Assembly: GCF_003290125.1 (NCBI RefSeq)
Contig: NZ_QMKH01000006.1
Span: forward strand, 167,086 to 231,085
DNA: 64,000 bases
Reading direction: 5' to 3'
From: Microvirga flavescens
Lineage (GTDB): Bacteria > Pseudomonadota > Alphaproteobacteria > Rhizobiales > Beijerinckiaceae
The notes below the pieces were generated by a model. It ran no database searches. It was not told the DNA's origin and worked only from the letters and a program-made list of their open reading frames with translations. Numbering within the stretch: the stretch's first letter is position 1; each line of letters opens with the position of its first letter. A program made the position numbers and the translations under genes. Of the stretch, positions 50,041 to 61,400 are shown piece after piece.

Positions 50041-51355
50041 AAGAACATCGTCCGATAGCCTCACCCTGAGGAGCCGTGCCAGCGGCGTCTCGAAGGGCGA
50101 GGCGCCTCAAGAGCGCACTGGATCCTCCTTCGAGACGCAGACTTTGTCTGCTCCTCAGGATGAAGTTCAGGGTTTCAATGAAGGAGCGCCCCCCCTCAAG
50201 ATCTGGATCGTCGCGGGAGAGGAATCCGGCGATCAGCTTGGCGCGAAGCTGATGCGCGCGCTCAAACAACGCCTTGGTGCGGAGCACCTGCAATTCGGCG
50301 GCGTCGGCGGCCATGCGATGGGGCAGGAGGGGCTTAACAGCCTTTTCCCGCTCGAAGAGATCGCGGTCATGGGCATCTCCGCCGTCATCGCGCGGCTGCC
50401 TGCGATCCTGCGGCACATCAAGGATACGGCGGATGCAACTGTCGCGGCGAGGCCCGACATCCTCATCATCATCGACAGTCCGGATTTCACCCACCGCGTG
50501 GCGAAGGCCGTGCGCAAGCGCGCGCCACAAATTCCGATTGTCGATTATGTCAGCCCCTCCGTCTGGGCGTGGCGCCCGGGACGGGCGAAGAAGATGCGCG
50601 CCTATGTGGACCATCTTCTCGCGCTTCTGCCGTTCGAGCCGGAGGCGCATCGCCGTCTTGGCGGTCCGCCGACAACCTATGTGGGTCATCCGCTCATCGA
50701 GCGTCTCAACGAGATCCGGCCCGCTGCGGGCGAGCGCGGGGCAGGGGCGGGGAAGCCGCTGCAACTGCTCGTGCTCCCCGGCAGCCGCCGCTCTGAAGTC
50801 AGCCGCCTCATGGAGCCGTTCGGGGAGGCGCTGGCGTTGCTGCAGGCGCGCTCCACGCGCCCCTTCGAGGTCACGATCCCTGCCGTTCCGCACCTCGCCG
50901 CCGAGATCAGGGCGCGCGCCGAAGCGTGGAGCGTCAAGCCCACCGTCGTCGAGGGCGAGGCGGCGAAATGGGCCGCCTTCCGCAAGGCCGACGCGGCGCT
51001 CGCCGCTTCTGGCACGGTGACGCTCGAACTCGGCCTTTCCGGTGTTCCGATGGTCGTCGCTTACCGGGTGTCGAAGATCGAGGAAGTGCTGAAATATCTC
51101 ATCAAGGCACCCTCGATCGTGCTCACCAATCTGGTGCTCGGCGAGAACGTGATCCCCGAGCTGATCCAGTGGGATTGCACGCCGGAAAAACTTGCAGACG
51201 CGCTGCTGCCACTCTTGACTGACACGCCTGAGCGCCGCCGCCAGATCGAGGCCTTCGTGAAGATGGACGATCTCATGCGTATCGGCGACGAAAAGCCGAG
51301 CGAGCGCGCCGCGCGCATTGTGGATGAGGTATTAAAGGCGAGAGCCTCCAAGTAG
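50033..51355 (+). CDS. lpxB: Lipid-A-disaccharide synthase with a repeat-derived N-terminal extension
   Basis: Condenses lipid X and UDP-diacylglucosamine. The family core begins at about residue 55 (LKIWIVAGEESGDQLGAKLM) and includes VWAWRPGRAKKM, VGHPLIERL and LPGSRRSEV. The GTG at 50033 has GGAGG at 50022-50026 six bases upstream and overlaps the lpxI stop. Of 440 residues, about 55 at the N terminus are extra, most encoded by the palindromic element at 50060-50164. The first ATG downstream, at 50178, is out of frame; only a weak in-frame TTG at 50144 could avoid the element. Translation through the repeat is therefore likely. Confidence 0.93.
   Translation: MVERTSSDSLTLRSRASGVSKGEAPQERTGSSFETQTLSAPQDEVQGFNEGAPPLKIWIVAGEESGDQLGAKLMRALKQRLGAEHLQFGGVGGHAMGQEGLNSLFPLEEIAVMGISAVIARLPAILRHIKDTADATVAARPDILIIIDSPDFTHRVAKAVRKRAPQIPIVDYVSPSVWAWRPGRAKKMRAYVDHLLALLPFEPEAHRRLGGPPTTYVGHPLIERLNEIRPAAGERGAGAGKPLQLLVLPGSRRSEVSRLMEPFGEALALLQARSTRPFEVTIPAVPHLAAEIRARAEAWSVKPTVVEGEAAKWAAFRKADAALAASGTVTLELGLSGVPMVVAYRVSKIEEVLKYLIKAPSIVLTNLVLGENVIPELIQWDCTPEKLADALLPLLTDTPERRRQIEAFVKMDDLMRIGDEKPSERAARIVDEVLKARASK
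50060..50164 (+). repeat. Palindromic repeat element inserted in frame at the start of lpxB
   Basis: A long composite inverted repeat. The outer arms, CTCACCCTGAGGAGC (50060-50074) and GCTCCTCAGGATGA (50150-50163), are imperfect complements. The inner arms, GCGTCTCGAAGG (50085-50096) and CCTTCGAGACGC (50127-50138), are perfect complements. Elements with this core are scattered through many Rhizobiales genomes, from memory. It is 105 bases, 35 codons, so the frame is kept. It resembles the Rickettsia palindromic elements that sit inside genes. Confidence 0.8.
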
Positions 51356-51366
51356 GGACAGTCCAT

Positions 51367-51978
51367 ATGGGAAAGGCGCGTCCATCTCAGCTTATCGCCG
51401 CTGCAGCGGCATTCACTCTTTCCGCCCTCTGGCAGGTTCACGCGGACGAACTGAAATGCGAAGGGCCTTTTGCGCCGGACACCACGCATGCGCGGCTCGT
51501 TCAGGTTTTCGGCGCCAAGAACGTCGCGCGAAAGACTATCTCCGACCCGGAAGGCATCACCTTCAAGGCGAGCGTCCTCTTCGGCAAGGACCCGGCGCGC
51601 CGGTTGGAGGTGATCTGGGAGGATGAGGCTCGCGGCAGACGCCCCGCCCGCATCCAGTTTTCAGGGAACGGCTGGTCTGTGGCTGGCCTTCAGGTGGGAG
51701 CGCCGCTCGCCGTGGTGGAGGCCGCAAATACGCAGCCCTTCAACCTTTACGGCTTCGATTGGGACTTCGGAGGCACCGTCTCCAACTGGAATGGCGGCGC
51801 GCTCGAAAAACTGCCCGGAGATTGCGCCCTCATCGCCATGCTGGAGGCCGACCAAAGCCTGGACGACGAAACTCTGAACAAGGCATCCGGCGATCAGGAG
51901 TTCAGCTCTCAGGACCCGGTCATGAAAGCCGTGCACCCGAAAATCATGCTGCTTGGCGTGCGCTATAGCCGCAAGTGA
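51367..51978 (+). CDS. Secreted protein of unknown function
   Basis: A 203-residue protein with a Sec signal peptide (LIAAAAAFTLSALWQVHADE, cleavage after Ala). The mature part has Cys residues near both ends of the domain (KCEGPF and GDCALI), an early EGPFAPDTTHARLVQVFGAKNV that resembles a small lipocalin-like or substrate-binding start, and FDWDFGGTVSNW in the middle. I do not recognise a family. It follows lpxB after 11 bases and is followed by a terminator, so it may be co-transcribed with the lipid A genes. Confidence 0.8.
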   Translation: MGKARPSQLIAAAAAFTLSALWQVHADELKCEGPFAPDTTHARLVQVFGAKNVARKTISDPEGITFKASVLFGKDPARRLEVIWEDEARGRRPARIQFSGNGWSVAGLQVGAPLAVVEAANTQPFNLYGFDWDFGGTVSNWNGGALEKLPGDCALIAMLEADQSLDDETLNKASGDQEFSSQDPVMKAVHPKIMLLGVRYSRK

Positions 51979-52003
51979 AAGTCGGGATCCAGGCAACATG
52001 AAA

Positions 52004-52025
52004 AAAGGGGCCTTTCGGCCCCTTT
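52004..52025. terminator. Bidirectional terminator between the secreted protein gene and gltA
   Basis: AAAGGGGCC (52004-52012) pairs with GGCCCCTTT (52017-52025) around TTTC, with an A-run before and a T-run after. It serves the + strand gene ending at 51978 and gltA ending at 52050 on the - strand. Confidence 0.85.
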
Positions 52026-52049
52026 CTCGTATTTTCTGTCGGGTAATCT

Positions 52050-53342
52050 TTACCCGCGCTGGGCGACCGTCACGTAGTCGCGCTTGGGCGCGCCGACATA
52101 GAGCTGGCGCGGGCGGCCGATGCGCTGGGACGGGTCTTCGATCATCTCGCTCCACTGTGCGATCCAGCCGACCGTGCGGGCCAGCGCGAAGAGCACCGTG
52201 AACATGGAGGTGGGGAAGCCCATCGCCTTGAGGGTGATCCCCGAATAGAAGTCAATGTTCGGGTAGAGCTTCTTCTCGACGAAGTACTCGTCCTTCAGCG
52301 CGATCTGCTCGAGCTCCACGGCGACGTCGAGGAGCGGATCGTCCTTGATGCCGAGTTCGCGCAGAACTTCGTGCGTGGTCTTTTGCATGATGCGTGCGCG
52401 CGGGTCGTAGTTCTTGTAGACCCGGTGGCCGAAGCCCATGAGACGGAACGGATCGTTCTTGTCCTTGGCCTTGGCGATGTATTCCGGAATGCGATCAGGC
52501 GTGCCGATCTCTTCCAGCATCTTGAGCGCGGCCTCATTGGCGCCGCCGTGGGCAGGGCCCCACAGGCAGGCGATGCCGGCGGCGATGCAGGCGAAGGGGT
52601 TCGCGCCCGAGGAACCGGCGAGGCGCACCGTCGAGGTCGAGGCGTTCTGCTCGTGGTCGGCGTGAAGGATGAAGATGCGGTCGAGCGCCCGCGAGAGCAC
52701 CGGGTTCACCTTGTAATCCTCGCACGGCACGGCGAAGCACATGCGCAGGAAGTTCGAGGTGTAGTCGAGATCGTTCTGCGGGTACACGAAGGGCTGGCCG
52801 ATGGAATACTTGTAAGCCATCGCCGCCAGCGTCGGCATCTTCGCGATCATGCGCATGGAGGCGATCATGCGCTGCTGCGGATCGGAGATATCCGTCGAGT
52901 CGTGATAGAAAGCCGAGAGCGCGCCGACGCAGGCGACCATGACGGCCATCGGGTGCGCGTCGCGGCGGAAGCCGTTGAAGAAGCGGGTCATCTGGTCATG
53001 CACCATCGTGTGGCGCGTGACGCGATAGTCGAAATCGGCCTTCTGAGCGGCGGTCGGCAACTCTCCGTAGAGCAACAGGTAGCAGGTCTCGAGGAAGTCG
53101 CCGTGCTCGGCCAGCTGCTCGATGGGATAGCCGCGATACAGAAGAACGCCCGCGTCGCCGTCGATATAGGTGATCTTCGACTCACAGCTCGCTGTCGAGG
53201 TAAAGCCGGGGTCGTAGGTGAACATCCCGGTCTGGCCGTAAAGCTTCGAGATATCGACCACCGACGGGCCGATGGTGCCCTCTTTGATCGCGAGGTCGAC
53301 CGACTTGTTGTCCACATTGAGCGTGCTGGTGTTGGCACTCAT
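52050..53342 (-). CDS. gltA: Citrate synthase (type II)
   Basis: Condenses acetyl-CoA and oxaloacetate at the entry of the TCA cycle. The 430-residue product has active-site residues in [29 protein letters not shown] and [13 protein letters not shown]. The ATG at 53342 ([10 protein letters not shown]) is preferred to an in-frame codon 11 residues upstream because GAAAGGGCGAAG precedes it. It is the larger hexameric type, often inhibited by NADH. Confidence 0.97.
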   Translation of the reverse strand: MSANTSTLNVDNKSVDLAIKEGTIGPSVVDISKLYGQTGMFTYDPGFTSTASCESKITYIDGDAGVLLYRGYPIEQLAEHGDFLETCYLLLYGELPTAAQKADFDYRVTRHTMVHDQMTRFFNGFRRDAHPMAVMVACVGALSAFYHDSTDISDPQQRMIASMRMIAKMPTLAAMAYKYSIGQPFVYPQNDLDYTSNFLRMCFAVPCEDYKVNPVLSRALDRIFILHADHEQNASTSTVRLAGSSGANPFACIAAGIACLWGPAHGGANEAALKMLEEIGTPDRIPEYIAKAKDKNDPFRLMGFGHRVYKNYDPRARIMQKTTHEVLRELGIKDDPLLDVAVELEQIALKDEYFVEKKLYPNIDFYSGITLKAMGFPTSMFTVLFALARTVGWIAQWSEMIEDPSQRIGRPRQLYVGAPKRDYVTVAQRG

Positions 53343-53617
53343 GCGTCTTCGCCCTTTCAACAGGAGGCCGTGCATTACCTAGAGCAGCCGGGACTTTCGA
53401 GAACATCCGTTCTTCAGCGGGGCTGTCGACCTGGGATGACGGTCGGTTGGATTTATGGGGGGTTCGGTAGCTTATCCTTATGCCCGGAGCAAGCACATCT
53501 AAAGGCGGGGGGCTTGCGCTATGCAGCAGGCGCATCCGTGAGGGCTGAAGCTCCCCGAAATGCCTTGGTCTGCGCCTGCGACGTCTTCCGTAAGGTCATG
53601 AAAATGTTATAGTATTT

Positions 53618-53646
53618 AAACCCGCCCGACAGGCCCGGGCGGGTTT
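53618..53646. terminator. Terminator after gltX
   Basis: AAACCCGCCCG (53618-53628) pairs with CGGGCGGGTTT (53636-53646), an 11-bp stem. On the - strand it lies 12 bases after the gltX stop codon and is followed by an A/T-rich run. Confidence 0.8.
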
Positions 53647-53658
53647 GTGTCGCGCTGC

Positions 53659-55068
53659 TCAGAGCGCGTCGCGCAGGCGCTCCAGTGTCTCCTCGCGGCC
53701 CAGAACCACCATGACGTCGAAGAGGCCGGGGGAGGTGGCACGGCCCGTCAGGGCCGCGCGCAGGGGTTGGGCCACCTGGCCGAGTTTGACGCCGGTGGCT
53801 TCCGCATGCTGGCGCACCACGCCTTCCACGCCTTCCGCCGTCCAGTCGTTGAGCCCGGCGAGCTTCTCCACGATGCCCTGAAGCCGCTCGCGCCCATCCT
53901 TCAGCAGCACACCCGCCTTCTCGTCGAGCTGCAGCGGACGCGGGGCGTAGAGGTAATAGGCGCTATCGAGAAGCTCGATCAGGGTCTTCGCGCGCTCCTT
54001 GAGGCCCGGCATGGCGGCCACGAGCTTCTCCCGCAGGACGGGTGCGAACTTGCGGCCAATGCCGCGCTCTTCACCAATCTCGGGGAGCAGATCCTCCAGG
54101 GCCGCGACGAGCTCTTCGTCCGGGGTCTGGCGCATGTAATGGCCGTTGAGGTTCTCGAGCTTGGCGAAATCGAAACGTGCAGGCGAGCGGCCGATGCTGC
54201 CGAGATCGAAGGCGTCGATCATTTCCTGCGTCGAGAACATCTCCTGATCGCCATGGCTCCAGCCGAGGCGCACGAGATAGTTGCGCAACGCGGCAGGCAG
54301 GTAGCCCATGCTGCGGTAAGCCTCGATGCCGAGCGCGCCGTGGCGCTTGGAAAGCTTCGCGCCGTCGGGCCCGTGAATGAGCGGAATGTGCGACATGTTG
54401 GGCACCGCCCAGTCGAGCGCCTGATAGATCTGCGTCTGGCGCGCGGCGTTGGTGAGATGGTCGTCCCCGCGGATGACATGCGTGACGTTCATGTCGTGAT
54501 CGTCAACCACGACGGCGAGCATATAGGTGGGCGTGCCGTCGGAGCGCAGCAGCACGAGGTCGTCGAGATCCTTGTTCTGCCAGACCACGCGACCCTGAAC
54601 GGCATCTTCCACCACCGTCTCGCCGTCCTGCGGGGCTTTCAGGCGGATTACCGGCTTGACGCCTGCCGGAGCCTCGGACGGATCGCGGTCGCGCCACCGA
54701 CCGTCATAGCGCATCGGGCGGCCTTCGCGGCGCGCGGTCTCGCGCATCTCCTCGAGTTCCTGCGGGGTGGCATAGCAATAATAGGCGCGGCCCGCCGCAA
54801 GCAGGCTCTCCGCGACCTCGCGATGACGCGCTGCGCGGGAAAACTGGTAAACCACCTCGCCATCCCAATCGAGACCGAGCCAGGTCAGCCCGTCGAGGAT
54901 CGCCTGGATGGCGGCTTCCGTGGAGCGTTCGCGGTCCGTGTCCTCGATGCGCAGCAGCATCTTGCCGCCGGTGTGCTTGGCGTAGAGCCAATTGAACAAG
55001 GCCGTGCGCGCGCCGCCGATATGCAGGAAGCCGGTGGGAGAGGGGGCGAAACGGGTGACGACGGTCAT
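53659..55068 (-). CDS. gltX: Glutamyl-tRNA synthetase
   Basis: Class I synthetase charging tRNA-Glu. The 469-residue product has [20 protein letters not shown] (HIGH motif), [11 protein letters not shown], and KLSKRHGA (KMSKS motif), with a helical anticodon-binding domain. The ATG at 55068 ([13 protein letters not shown]) gives the standard N terminus; an in-frame codon six residues upstream is not needed. It is divergent from comEC with a 128-base shared gap. Confidence 0.97.
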   Translation of the reverse strand: MTVVTRFAPSPTGFLHIGGARTALFNWLYAKHTGGKMLLRIEDTDRERSTEAAIQAILDGLTWLGLDWDGEVVYQFSRAARHREVAESLLAAGRAYYCYATPQELEEMRETARREGRPMRYDGRWRDRDPSEAPAGVKPVIRLKAPQDGETVVEDAVQGRVVWQNKDLDDLVLLRSDGTPTYMLAVVVDDHDMNVTHVIRGDDHLTNAARQTQIYQALDWAVPNMSHIPLIHGPDGAKLSKRHGALGIEAYRSMGYLPAALRNYLVRLGWSHGDQEMFSTQEMIDAFDLGSIGRSPARFDFAKLENLNGHYMRQTPDEELVAALEDLLPEIGEERGIGRKFAPVLREKLVAAMPGLKERAKTLIELLDSAYYLYAPRPLQLDEKAGVLLKDGRERLQGIVEKLAGLNDWTAEGVEGVVRQHAEATGVKLGQVAQPLRAALTGRATSPGLFDVMVVLGREETLERLRDAL

Positions 55069-55196
55069 GGCGAACCTTGTAAGCAACCGGGAAAGAGGGC
55101 TGCGTTTAACCTAAAAGCCCGACTCGTCAACAAGCTGGGTTGGGTCGGGCGCAGCGGTCGTCTAACATGCCAGGTCTCCCGCGTTAAGCCGAACCG

Positions 55197-57473
55197 ATGG
55201 CCGAATACGAACCACATGCCCGCAAACAGGTCCGGCCCACGCCCGCGCGGGTGTTGAGCCTCGCTGGCCCGCGCCTGTCGGGGTTCGTCACCTTTCCAGA
55301 CTGGCGCGGCTGGATTGCGGCGAATGCCGCACTCGAGATCGAGCAAAGGCGGCTCTTTCCCTGGATCGCGGTTTGTTTCGGCCTTGGCATCGTCCTGTTC
55401 TTCCAGGCGGACGGACGCCCGGCCCTGTGGGCCCCGCTCATCGGCTTCGCCCTTAGCGTCGCGCTGCTGGTGACCTTGCGCCGCAGCCTCTGGGGGCTTG
55501 CCGTCGCCATCGGTTTTGCCGCGCTCTTCGCAGGCTTTGCCGCCGGTGTGATCCGCACCCGGCAGGTGACAGCGCCCGTCCTTGGCCGGGTTGTGATCGC
55601 CCCGGTTTCCGGTTTCGTCGAAAGCGTCGAGCAGCGTCCGCAGGGTGCGCGGCTTCTGTTGCGTCTTACAGGCATGAAGGATGTGCCGGAAAGCGAGCGC
55701 CCGCGTTTCGTGCGCGTGACCTTGAAGAAGGGCGAAGCGCTTTCCGCCGGGCAATACATCGAAGGCACGGCGCGCCTGTTGCCGCCGCCGCAGCCTGCCT
55801 GGCCGGGCGGATACGATTTCGCCCGCGATGCTTTCTACAAGGAGATCGGCGCGGTGGGTTCAATGGTCGGCGCGATCCGCTATCTGCCGCCGCCGCAACC
55901 TCTCGCCTGGGACTTGTGGCTGACAAGCCAGATCGATGCGGCGCGCAATGCCCTGACGGAGCGTATCGCCCGTTCCATCGGCGGGCAGGAGGGAGCGGTC
56001 GGCGCTGCGTTGGTGACAGGCAAGCGCGGGCTGATCGGTGAGACGACGAACGACGTGCTGCGCGCTGCTGGCATCTACCACATCGTTTCCATTTCGGGCC
56101 TGCACATGGTGCTCGCCGCTGGAACGTTCTTCTGGCTTGTGCGCGCCTTGCTCTCGCTTTCGCCGGCTCTCGCTTTGTCATGGCCGGTGAAGAAGATCGC
56201 GGCCTGTGCCGCCATGATCGGCGCAGTGGCCTATTGCATCTTCTCCGGATCGGAAGTCGCGACCGAGCGCTCACTCATCATGACGCTCGTCATGTTCGGC
56301 GCGATCCTCGTGGACAGGCCCGCGCTCAGCATCCGCAATCTCGCCATCGCGGCGTTGATCGTGCTCGCGCGCGAGCCGGAGACGATCCTCGGTCCGAGTT
56401 TTCAGATGTCCTTCGGCGCGGTTGCCGCGCTCACGGCTTGCGCGCCGTTGCTCGGCCTCGGTACCCCGCAGACGCGCGCGGAGAACGTGTTCGACAAGGC
56501 ATCGGCTTGGGTCTTTCGCGGTGTGACGGGGCTCATCATCACGACGTTGGTGGCAAGCCTCGCCACCGCGCCATTCACCGCGTACCACTTTCAGACGCTC
56601 AACCCGCTTGGGCTGATAGGCAATGCGTTGGCTCTGCCGCTGGTCTCCATTGTCGTGATGCCTTCGGCGCTGCTCGGTGTCATCGCCTATCCTTTCGGTC
56701 TCGACCAGCCGGTGTGGCGGATCATGGGGCTTGCCGTCGCTAAGGTGCTCGATGTGTCCGCATGGGTTGGCGGCCTCAATGGCGCGACGGTCCTCGTTCC
56801 GGCCATGAGTGTCGGCGCGGTGGTTTTGATGGGCCTTGCGCTCATCATGGCAACCTTGATGGTGTCAGGCCTGCGGTGGCTTGCCGTTATTCCCGCAAGC
56901 GTCGGATTGATGTTCGCGGGCATGCCCAATCGCGTGGATGCGTTCATTGATCGTGATGGAACGGGAGCCGCCATCCGCAACGTCGAGGGACGCCTCGTTC
57001 TGGTCGGCAAGCCTTCACGCTTTGTTGTGCAGCAGTGGCTGCAAGCGGATGGCGATACGCGCTCGCCCGATGACAAGGCGCTGCGAGAGGGTGTCCGCTG
57101 TGACCGTCTCGGATGCGTGGTGGAGACCTCCAGCGGTCGCGCGGTTGCCTTCGTTCAGGATGCAGCGGCCTTCGAGGAGGATTGCCGCAGGGCAGGGCTC
57201 GTCATTGCGCGTTTGAACGCGCCGGCGACATGCGGCGCATCGCTGGTGCTCGACAAGGCAGCCCTTGCCGGGCGCGGCGCGACGACGGTCCGCTTTGCGG
57301 AAGGGGCGATGGAGATGCGGTCTGTGAACAGGGAAGGCGAGGCGCGTCCCTGGCAGGAAAAACTACGTATCGCGGCGACAAAGCCGCCGGTTCAGGAGCA
57401 GCCACGACCCGCGCGGCCAACCCCTGAACTGGACATCCCGGAGGAGGATGTCAGTAGCGGCGCACCAGACTGA
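55197..57473 (+). CDS. comEC: ComEC/Rec2-type DNA uptake channel
   Basis: Inner-membrane channel that imports single-stranded DNA in natural transformation. The 758-residue product has an N-terminal OB-like domain (DUF4131-like, about residues 70-240), then the Competence domain with [22 protein letters not shown] and several helices. The C-terminal part has no metallo-beta-lactamase HxHxDH motif, so it may lack the nuclease-like domain active site. The gene overlaps the 3' end of lexA on the other strand by 23 bases. Confidence 0.9.
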   Translation: MAEYEPHARKQVRPTPARVLSLAGPRLSGFVTFPDWRGWIAANAALEIEQRRLFPWIAVCFGLGIVLFFQADGRPALWAPLIGFALSVALLVTLRRSLWGLAVAIGFAALFAGFAAGVIRTRQVTAPVLGRVVIAPVSGFVESVEQRPQGARLLLRLTGMKDVPESERPRFVRVTLKKGEALSAGQYIEGTARLLPPPQPAWPGGYDFARDAFYKEIGAVGSMVGAIRYLPPPQPLAWDLWLTSQIDAARNALTERIARSIGGQEGAVGAALVTGKRGLIGETTNDVLRAAGIYHIVSISGLHMVLAAGTFFWLVRALLSLSPALALSWPVKKIAACAAMIGAVAYCIFSGSEVATERSLIMTLVMFGAILVDRPALSIRNLAIAALIVLAREPETILGPSFQMSFGAVAALTACAPLLGLGTPQTRAENVFDKASAWVFRGVTGLIITTLVASLATAPFTAYHFQTLNPLGLIGNALALPLVSIVVMPSALLGVIAYPFGLDQPVWRIMGLAVAKVLDVSAWVGGLNGATVLVPAMSVGAVVLMGLALIMATLMVSGLRWLAVIPASVGLMFAGMPNRVDAFIDRDGTGAAIRNVEGRLVLVGKPSRFVVQQWLQADGDTRSPDDKALREGVRCDRLGCVVETSSGRAVAFVQDAAAFEEDCRRAGLVIARLNAPATCGASLVLDKAALAGRGATTVRFAEGAMEMRSVNREGEARPWQEKLRIAATKPPVQEQPRPARPTPELDIPEEDVSSGAPD

Positions 57474-58149
57474 CGAGCTTGCCCTGGATCTTCACCCGGT
57501 CGGGCCCGAGCACGCGCGTCTCGTAGCTCGGATTGGCAGCCTCCAGCGCGATGGAAGAGCCGCGGCGACGGAAGCGTTTCAAGGTCGCTTCCTCATCGTC
57601 GATCAACGCAACGATGATGTCGCCTGTGTTGGCGGAATCCTGTTTGCGAACAACGACGAGATCGCCATCGAGAATGCCGGCTTCCACCATCGAGTCGCCG
57701 CGCACTTCAAGCGCGTAATGCTCGCCCTGTGCCAGAAAGTCGGCGGAGAGCGTGATGGAATGACTCTTGTTCTGGATTGCCGAGATCGGCGTGCCGGCGG
57801 CGATCCGGCCCATAACCGGAATGGAAATATCGCGCGTCCGCTCTTCCACGACAGGAGCTGGCTTGGCGCGGGTAGCGAGCCCGCCTTCGACGACGCTCGG
57901 CGTGAATTGGCGGCGGCCAGCGGTGCCGCCCACGGTCTCCGGCAGGCGGATCACTTCCAGCGCGCGAGCGCGGTTGGGCAGGCGGCGAATGAAGCCGCGC
58001 TCCTCAAGAGCGGTAATTAGGCGATGGATGCCCGATTTCGACTTGAGATCCAGCGCATCCTTCATCTCGTCGAAGGATGGCGGAACCCCCGATTCACGTA
58101 GGCGCTCGTGAATGAAACGAAGCAGTTCGTGCTGTTTGCGCGTCAGCAT
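57451..58149 (-). CDS. lexA: LexA, SOS response repressor
   Basis: Represses SOS genes and cleaves itself when RecA is activated. The 232-residue product starts [17 protein letters not shown] with the winged-helix domain, and has the cleavage site Ala118-Gly119 (RIAAGTP), catalytic Ser153 (GDSMVEAG) and Lys191 (EEATLKRF). A longer in-frame ORF reaching to 58320 is rejected because it would run through the LexA box at 58209-58223 and because the family N terminus begins at 58149. It is convergent with comEC and overlaps it by 23 bases. Confidence 0.97.
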   Translation of the reverse strand: MLTRKQHELLRFIHERLRESGVPPSFDEMKDALDLKSKSGIHRLITALEERGFIRRLPNRARALEVIRLPETVGGTAGRRQFTPSVVEGGLATRAKPAPVVEERTRDISIPVMGRIAAGTPISAIQNKSHSITLSADFLAQGEHYALEVRGDSMVEAGILDGDLVVVRKQDSANTGDIIVALIDDEEATLKRFRRRGSSIALEAANPSYETRVLGPDRVKIQGKLVSLVRRY

Positions 58150-58208
58150 GGCCGTCCCTTGCAGCTCCTGATGGAGCGATTCTGAAACAAATCGCGAACA
58201 AGGTAGCT

Positions 58209-58223
58209 GTTCTTGCTGTGTTC
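58209..58223. promoter_or_regulatory. LexA box at the lexA promoter
   Basis: GTTC (58209-58212), seven bases, GTTC (58220-58223): an exact alphaproteobacterial LexA site, 59 bases upstream of the lexA ATG. It implies autorepression. It matches the site at 30765-30779 in spacing. The rest of the lexA-RTX gap (58224-58477) has no further clear regulatory site. Confidence 0.8.
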
Positions 58224-58477
58224 CGCAAGCGGCTTGCGCCCGGGCGGATGTTGCCGAAGCGGGATCTGTCCGGAAGGTTTGCCGCGGACTGCGCGCAAGG
58301 CCGTGCAGAGCGGATCTCATCCCAGCGGTTCGCGATCCTGGTGCTAGCAGTCAGAGGCCTCTGGAGGCCTTCTGTAACAATACATAGTCCCCCGTACGAA
58401 CGCATGGTGTCCATGCCTGGACCCGACCTTACGGTGCAGGCTCGGAATAGCACTCGCTTTTGTATGCGGAGAGTAAA

Positions 58478-61400
58478 ATGGCAAGCGGACCGACCCGTTG
58501 GAACCTGGAAGCGCAAATTAGCAGCGATCAGGGGCTGAACAATTCGGCTATGGCCGTTGCCTCCGATGGGACGACCATGGTCGTCTGGCAAGACCGGCGT
58601 TCGGATGGGACGGTTGTCAACTTTGCGAGGCTGGTGAGCTTCGATGGAGAGCTGATCCGGCAGTTCGAGGTGGCGCCACCTGGCGGCATTGGGGGTTACG
58701 TGCAGGGGGGCGCGTCGGTTTCCGTTTTGGCTAACGGCAACTTCGTTGTGGGCTGGAACCAGGAAACATTCTTCGGTGACACTAATATTGTATCGCAGGT
58801 CTATACAACTGCCGGGGACGTTGTTTTAACAAATCCTGGCGTTGTGTCTTATCAGACCGGCTATGACCACGATGTTTCGGTTTTCGGTAATCCTGCGCCT
58901 GCCTGGGCTAATGGCGATGAAGGGTACCGCGCCGTATGGGAGCGGGGCGGCTCTATCTATACTCGCGGGTTCCATAAGGATGGGTATGGTCTAACCGATT
59001 ACGAATATGTCCTCGTCGCGCCCTCTGCTAATGGGACAGTTTCTAAGCCGACGGGAATATACCTTTCCGATGGGACCGGGCTTGTTGCCTATCGCTATGA
59101 GACTGTGACTACTTGGCCGGGGCAAGACCCTGTCGTTACCTACGGCATCGCCTTCAAGTATGCCTCTGGTTCTACTGGTATCGTCGGCGTTAGTTCCGGC
59201 GACGATGCTGTGCTCGATTATTCTCTAATCGCAATGCCCAATAATGGGTTTCTGGTGACCTGGTCCAGTGGAGGGATAAATACTCCCTACTCGACGCGCA
59301 GCCAGTATTACGATGCGACCGGTGTAAAATCGGGGGGCGAAATTGTCCTTTCGACCGGTGTGCCGGTCTATGCTGTCAAGACAGCCCAACTGCCTACTGG
59401 CGTGACGGTCTATACATGGGTGGAAACGACCGCATCCGGCGCGCTTCTCAAGGCCCGGCTTTACTCGAACGCAACCCCTATTGCGTCGGAGTTCGTTGTC
59501 GGTACGGCCGTGCCGGCGACCTATGGTGGGCTCATTAATCCGGAAATCATCTCCCACAATGATGGTCGGTTCACGATTACCTGGACCAATGCTCAGAATT
59601 CGAGCGGAGGGCCCATTCGTGGGCAGACCTACGATACGCGTCCGTCGACTGGTTGGGAGTGGAACGGAGGCATCAATGCCGACAGCTACGTCGGCACCAT
59701 CGGCAGCGATACCTTGCGTGGCGGAGGCGGGTCGGACCGGCTTTCAGGTTACGAAGGCAACGACAGCCTTGAAGGCGGCGACCTGCATGACACCCTCAAG
59801 GGCGGAAGTGGCGACGATACGCTGAATGGCGGCGAAGGAAACGACGTCCTGAATGGTGGCGCTGGTAATGACTTCGCAAGTTACGCCAATGCTTCGTCGG
59901 GAGTGTCTGTCGATTTAAACAATCCAAATGGATACAATTCCGGTGAGGCTCGAGGCGATAGTTACCAGAGCATCGAGGGTGTGATCGGTTCATCGGGAGA
60001 CGATACCATTTCTGGAACAGCGAACGCTGAAACGTTCGTTGGAGGCGATGGGAACGACGTTCTTGATGGCCGCGGTGGATCTGACACGCTCAATGGCGGT
60101 GCTGGCAACGACACCTATTACGTTGACGATGCTGGCGACAAGATTTTTGACACCAGCGGTAGCGATAAGATCTTCACGTCTATCGACTGGACGCTTCAGG
60201 CAGGCCTCGAGAACCTTGCTGCCGTGGATCGGGCGGCAACAACGCCTCTGGTGCTGACTGGTAACGGTGTTGGAAATATCATCACGGGCAATGCCGGTGC
60301 CAACAAGCTCGATGGCGGTGGCGGGGACGATACGCTCGATGGTGGAGCGGGTGCCGACCAGCTTATCGGCGGCGCTGGAGATGATTGGGCCGACTATTCG
60401 AGCGCTGCGCAGGGCGTTGTCGTAAGCCTGCTCAATTTTATCGCTCAAACGGGCGATGCGGCAGGCGATACATTCGATTCCATCGAGAACCTTCGTGGCT
60501 CGGCTTTTGATGACACCCTGATCGGCAACGATGCCAACAACACCATCGAGGGTGGGCTCGGTGATGATGCTCTCTATGGTGGAGGTGGAGCGGACGTTCT
60601 GAATGGCGGCGGCGGTTGGAATCTGGTGACCTACCAATTCTCAACGGCCGGATCAGGAATTACCCTCAATCTCAAAACCGGTGGACATACCGGTGAGGCG
60701 GCGGGCGATCAATTCATCAACATCAATGCCTTCGTGGGAACGACCTGGTCCGATACGTTTATCGGATCCGACGGCTATGACGAGTTCTACGGCTATAACG
60801 GCAACGATTCCCTGAGTGGAGGTAAAGGTAGCGATTATCTCCGGGGAGATGACGGTAACGACACGCTTGTGGGCGGCAGCGGTGCCGACACTCTGAACGG
60901 TTCGAGCAATTACGATGGTACGGATGACACGGGCTTCGATTGGGCATCCTATGCGGATGCTGAGGCGTCCGTAACGGCCTATCTGGAAGCATCGTTGCAA
61001 GACCAAGCCACTGGCGATGCCGCCGGTGATGTTTACATCGGCATAGAGGGTCTGATTGGCTCGAACTTCGGCGACAAGCTCTATGGCTTTTCAAAGAAGG
61101 CCAGCTTCCTCGACGGCGGTGCGGGCAACGACTCGCTCTATGGCGGTACTGGCGACGACACCTTGGAGGGTGGGCTCGGCGCGGACAGCATGGTGGGCGG
61201 CACGGGCAACGACACCTACTATGTGGACGATGCCGGCGACACGGTCTCGGATATCGGGGGCGCCAAGGACAAGGTGATCACGACGATCAGCTACACGCTG
61301 GCGGCGGGCCTTGAGGATGCCGAGGTGCGCTCGAGCGTGGCGACGGCGACGCAGGTCAACCTGGGTGGCAATGGCCTGAACAACGTGCTGACGGGTCATG

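Noticed and set aside
53401..53412. GAAC-ATCC-GTTC upstream of gltA, like a Gram-positive SOS box
   Set aside because: Alphaproteobacterial LexA reads direct repeats (GTTC-N7-GTTC), as at 58209 and 30765. An inverted N4 site here is most likely chance.
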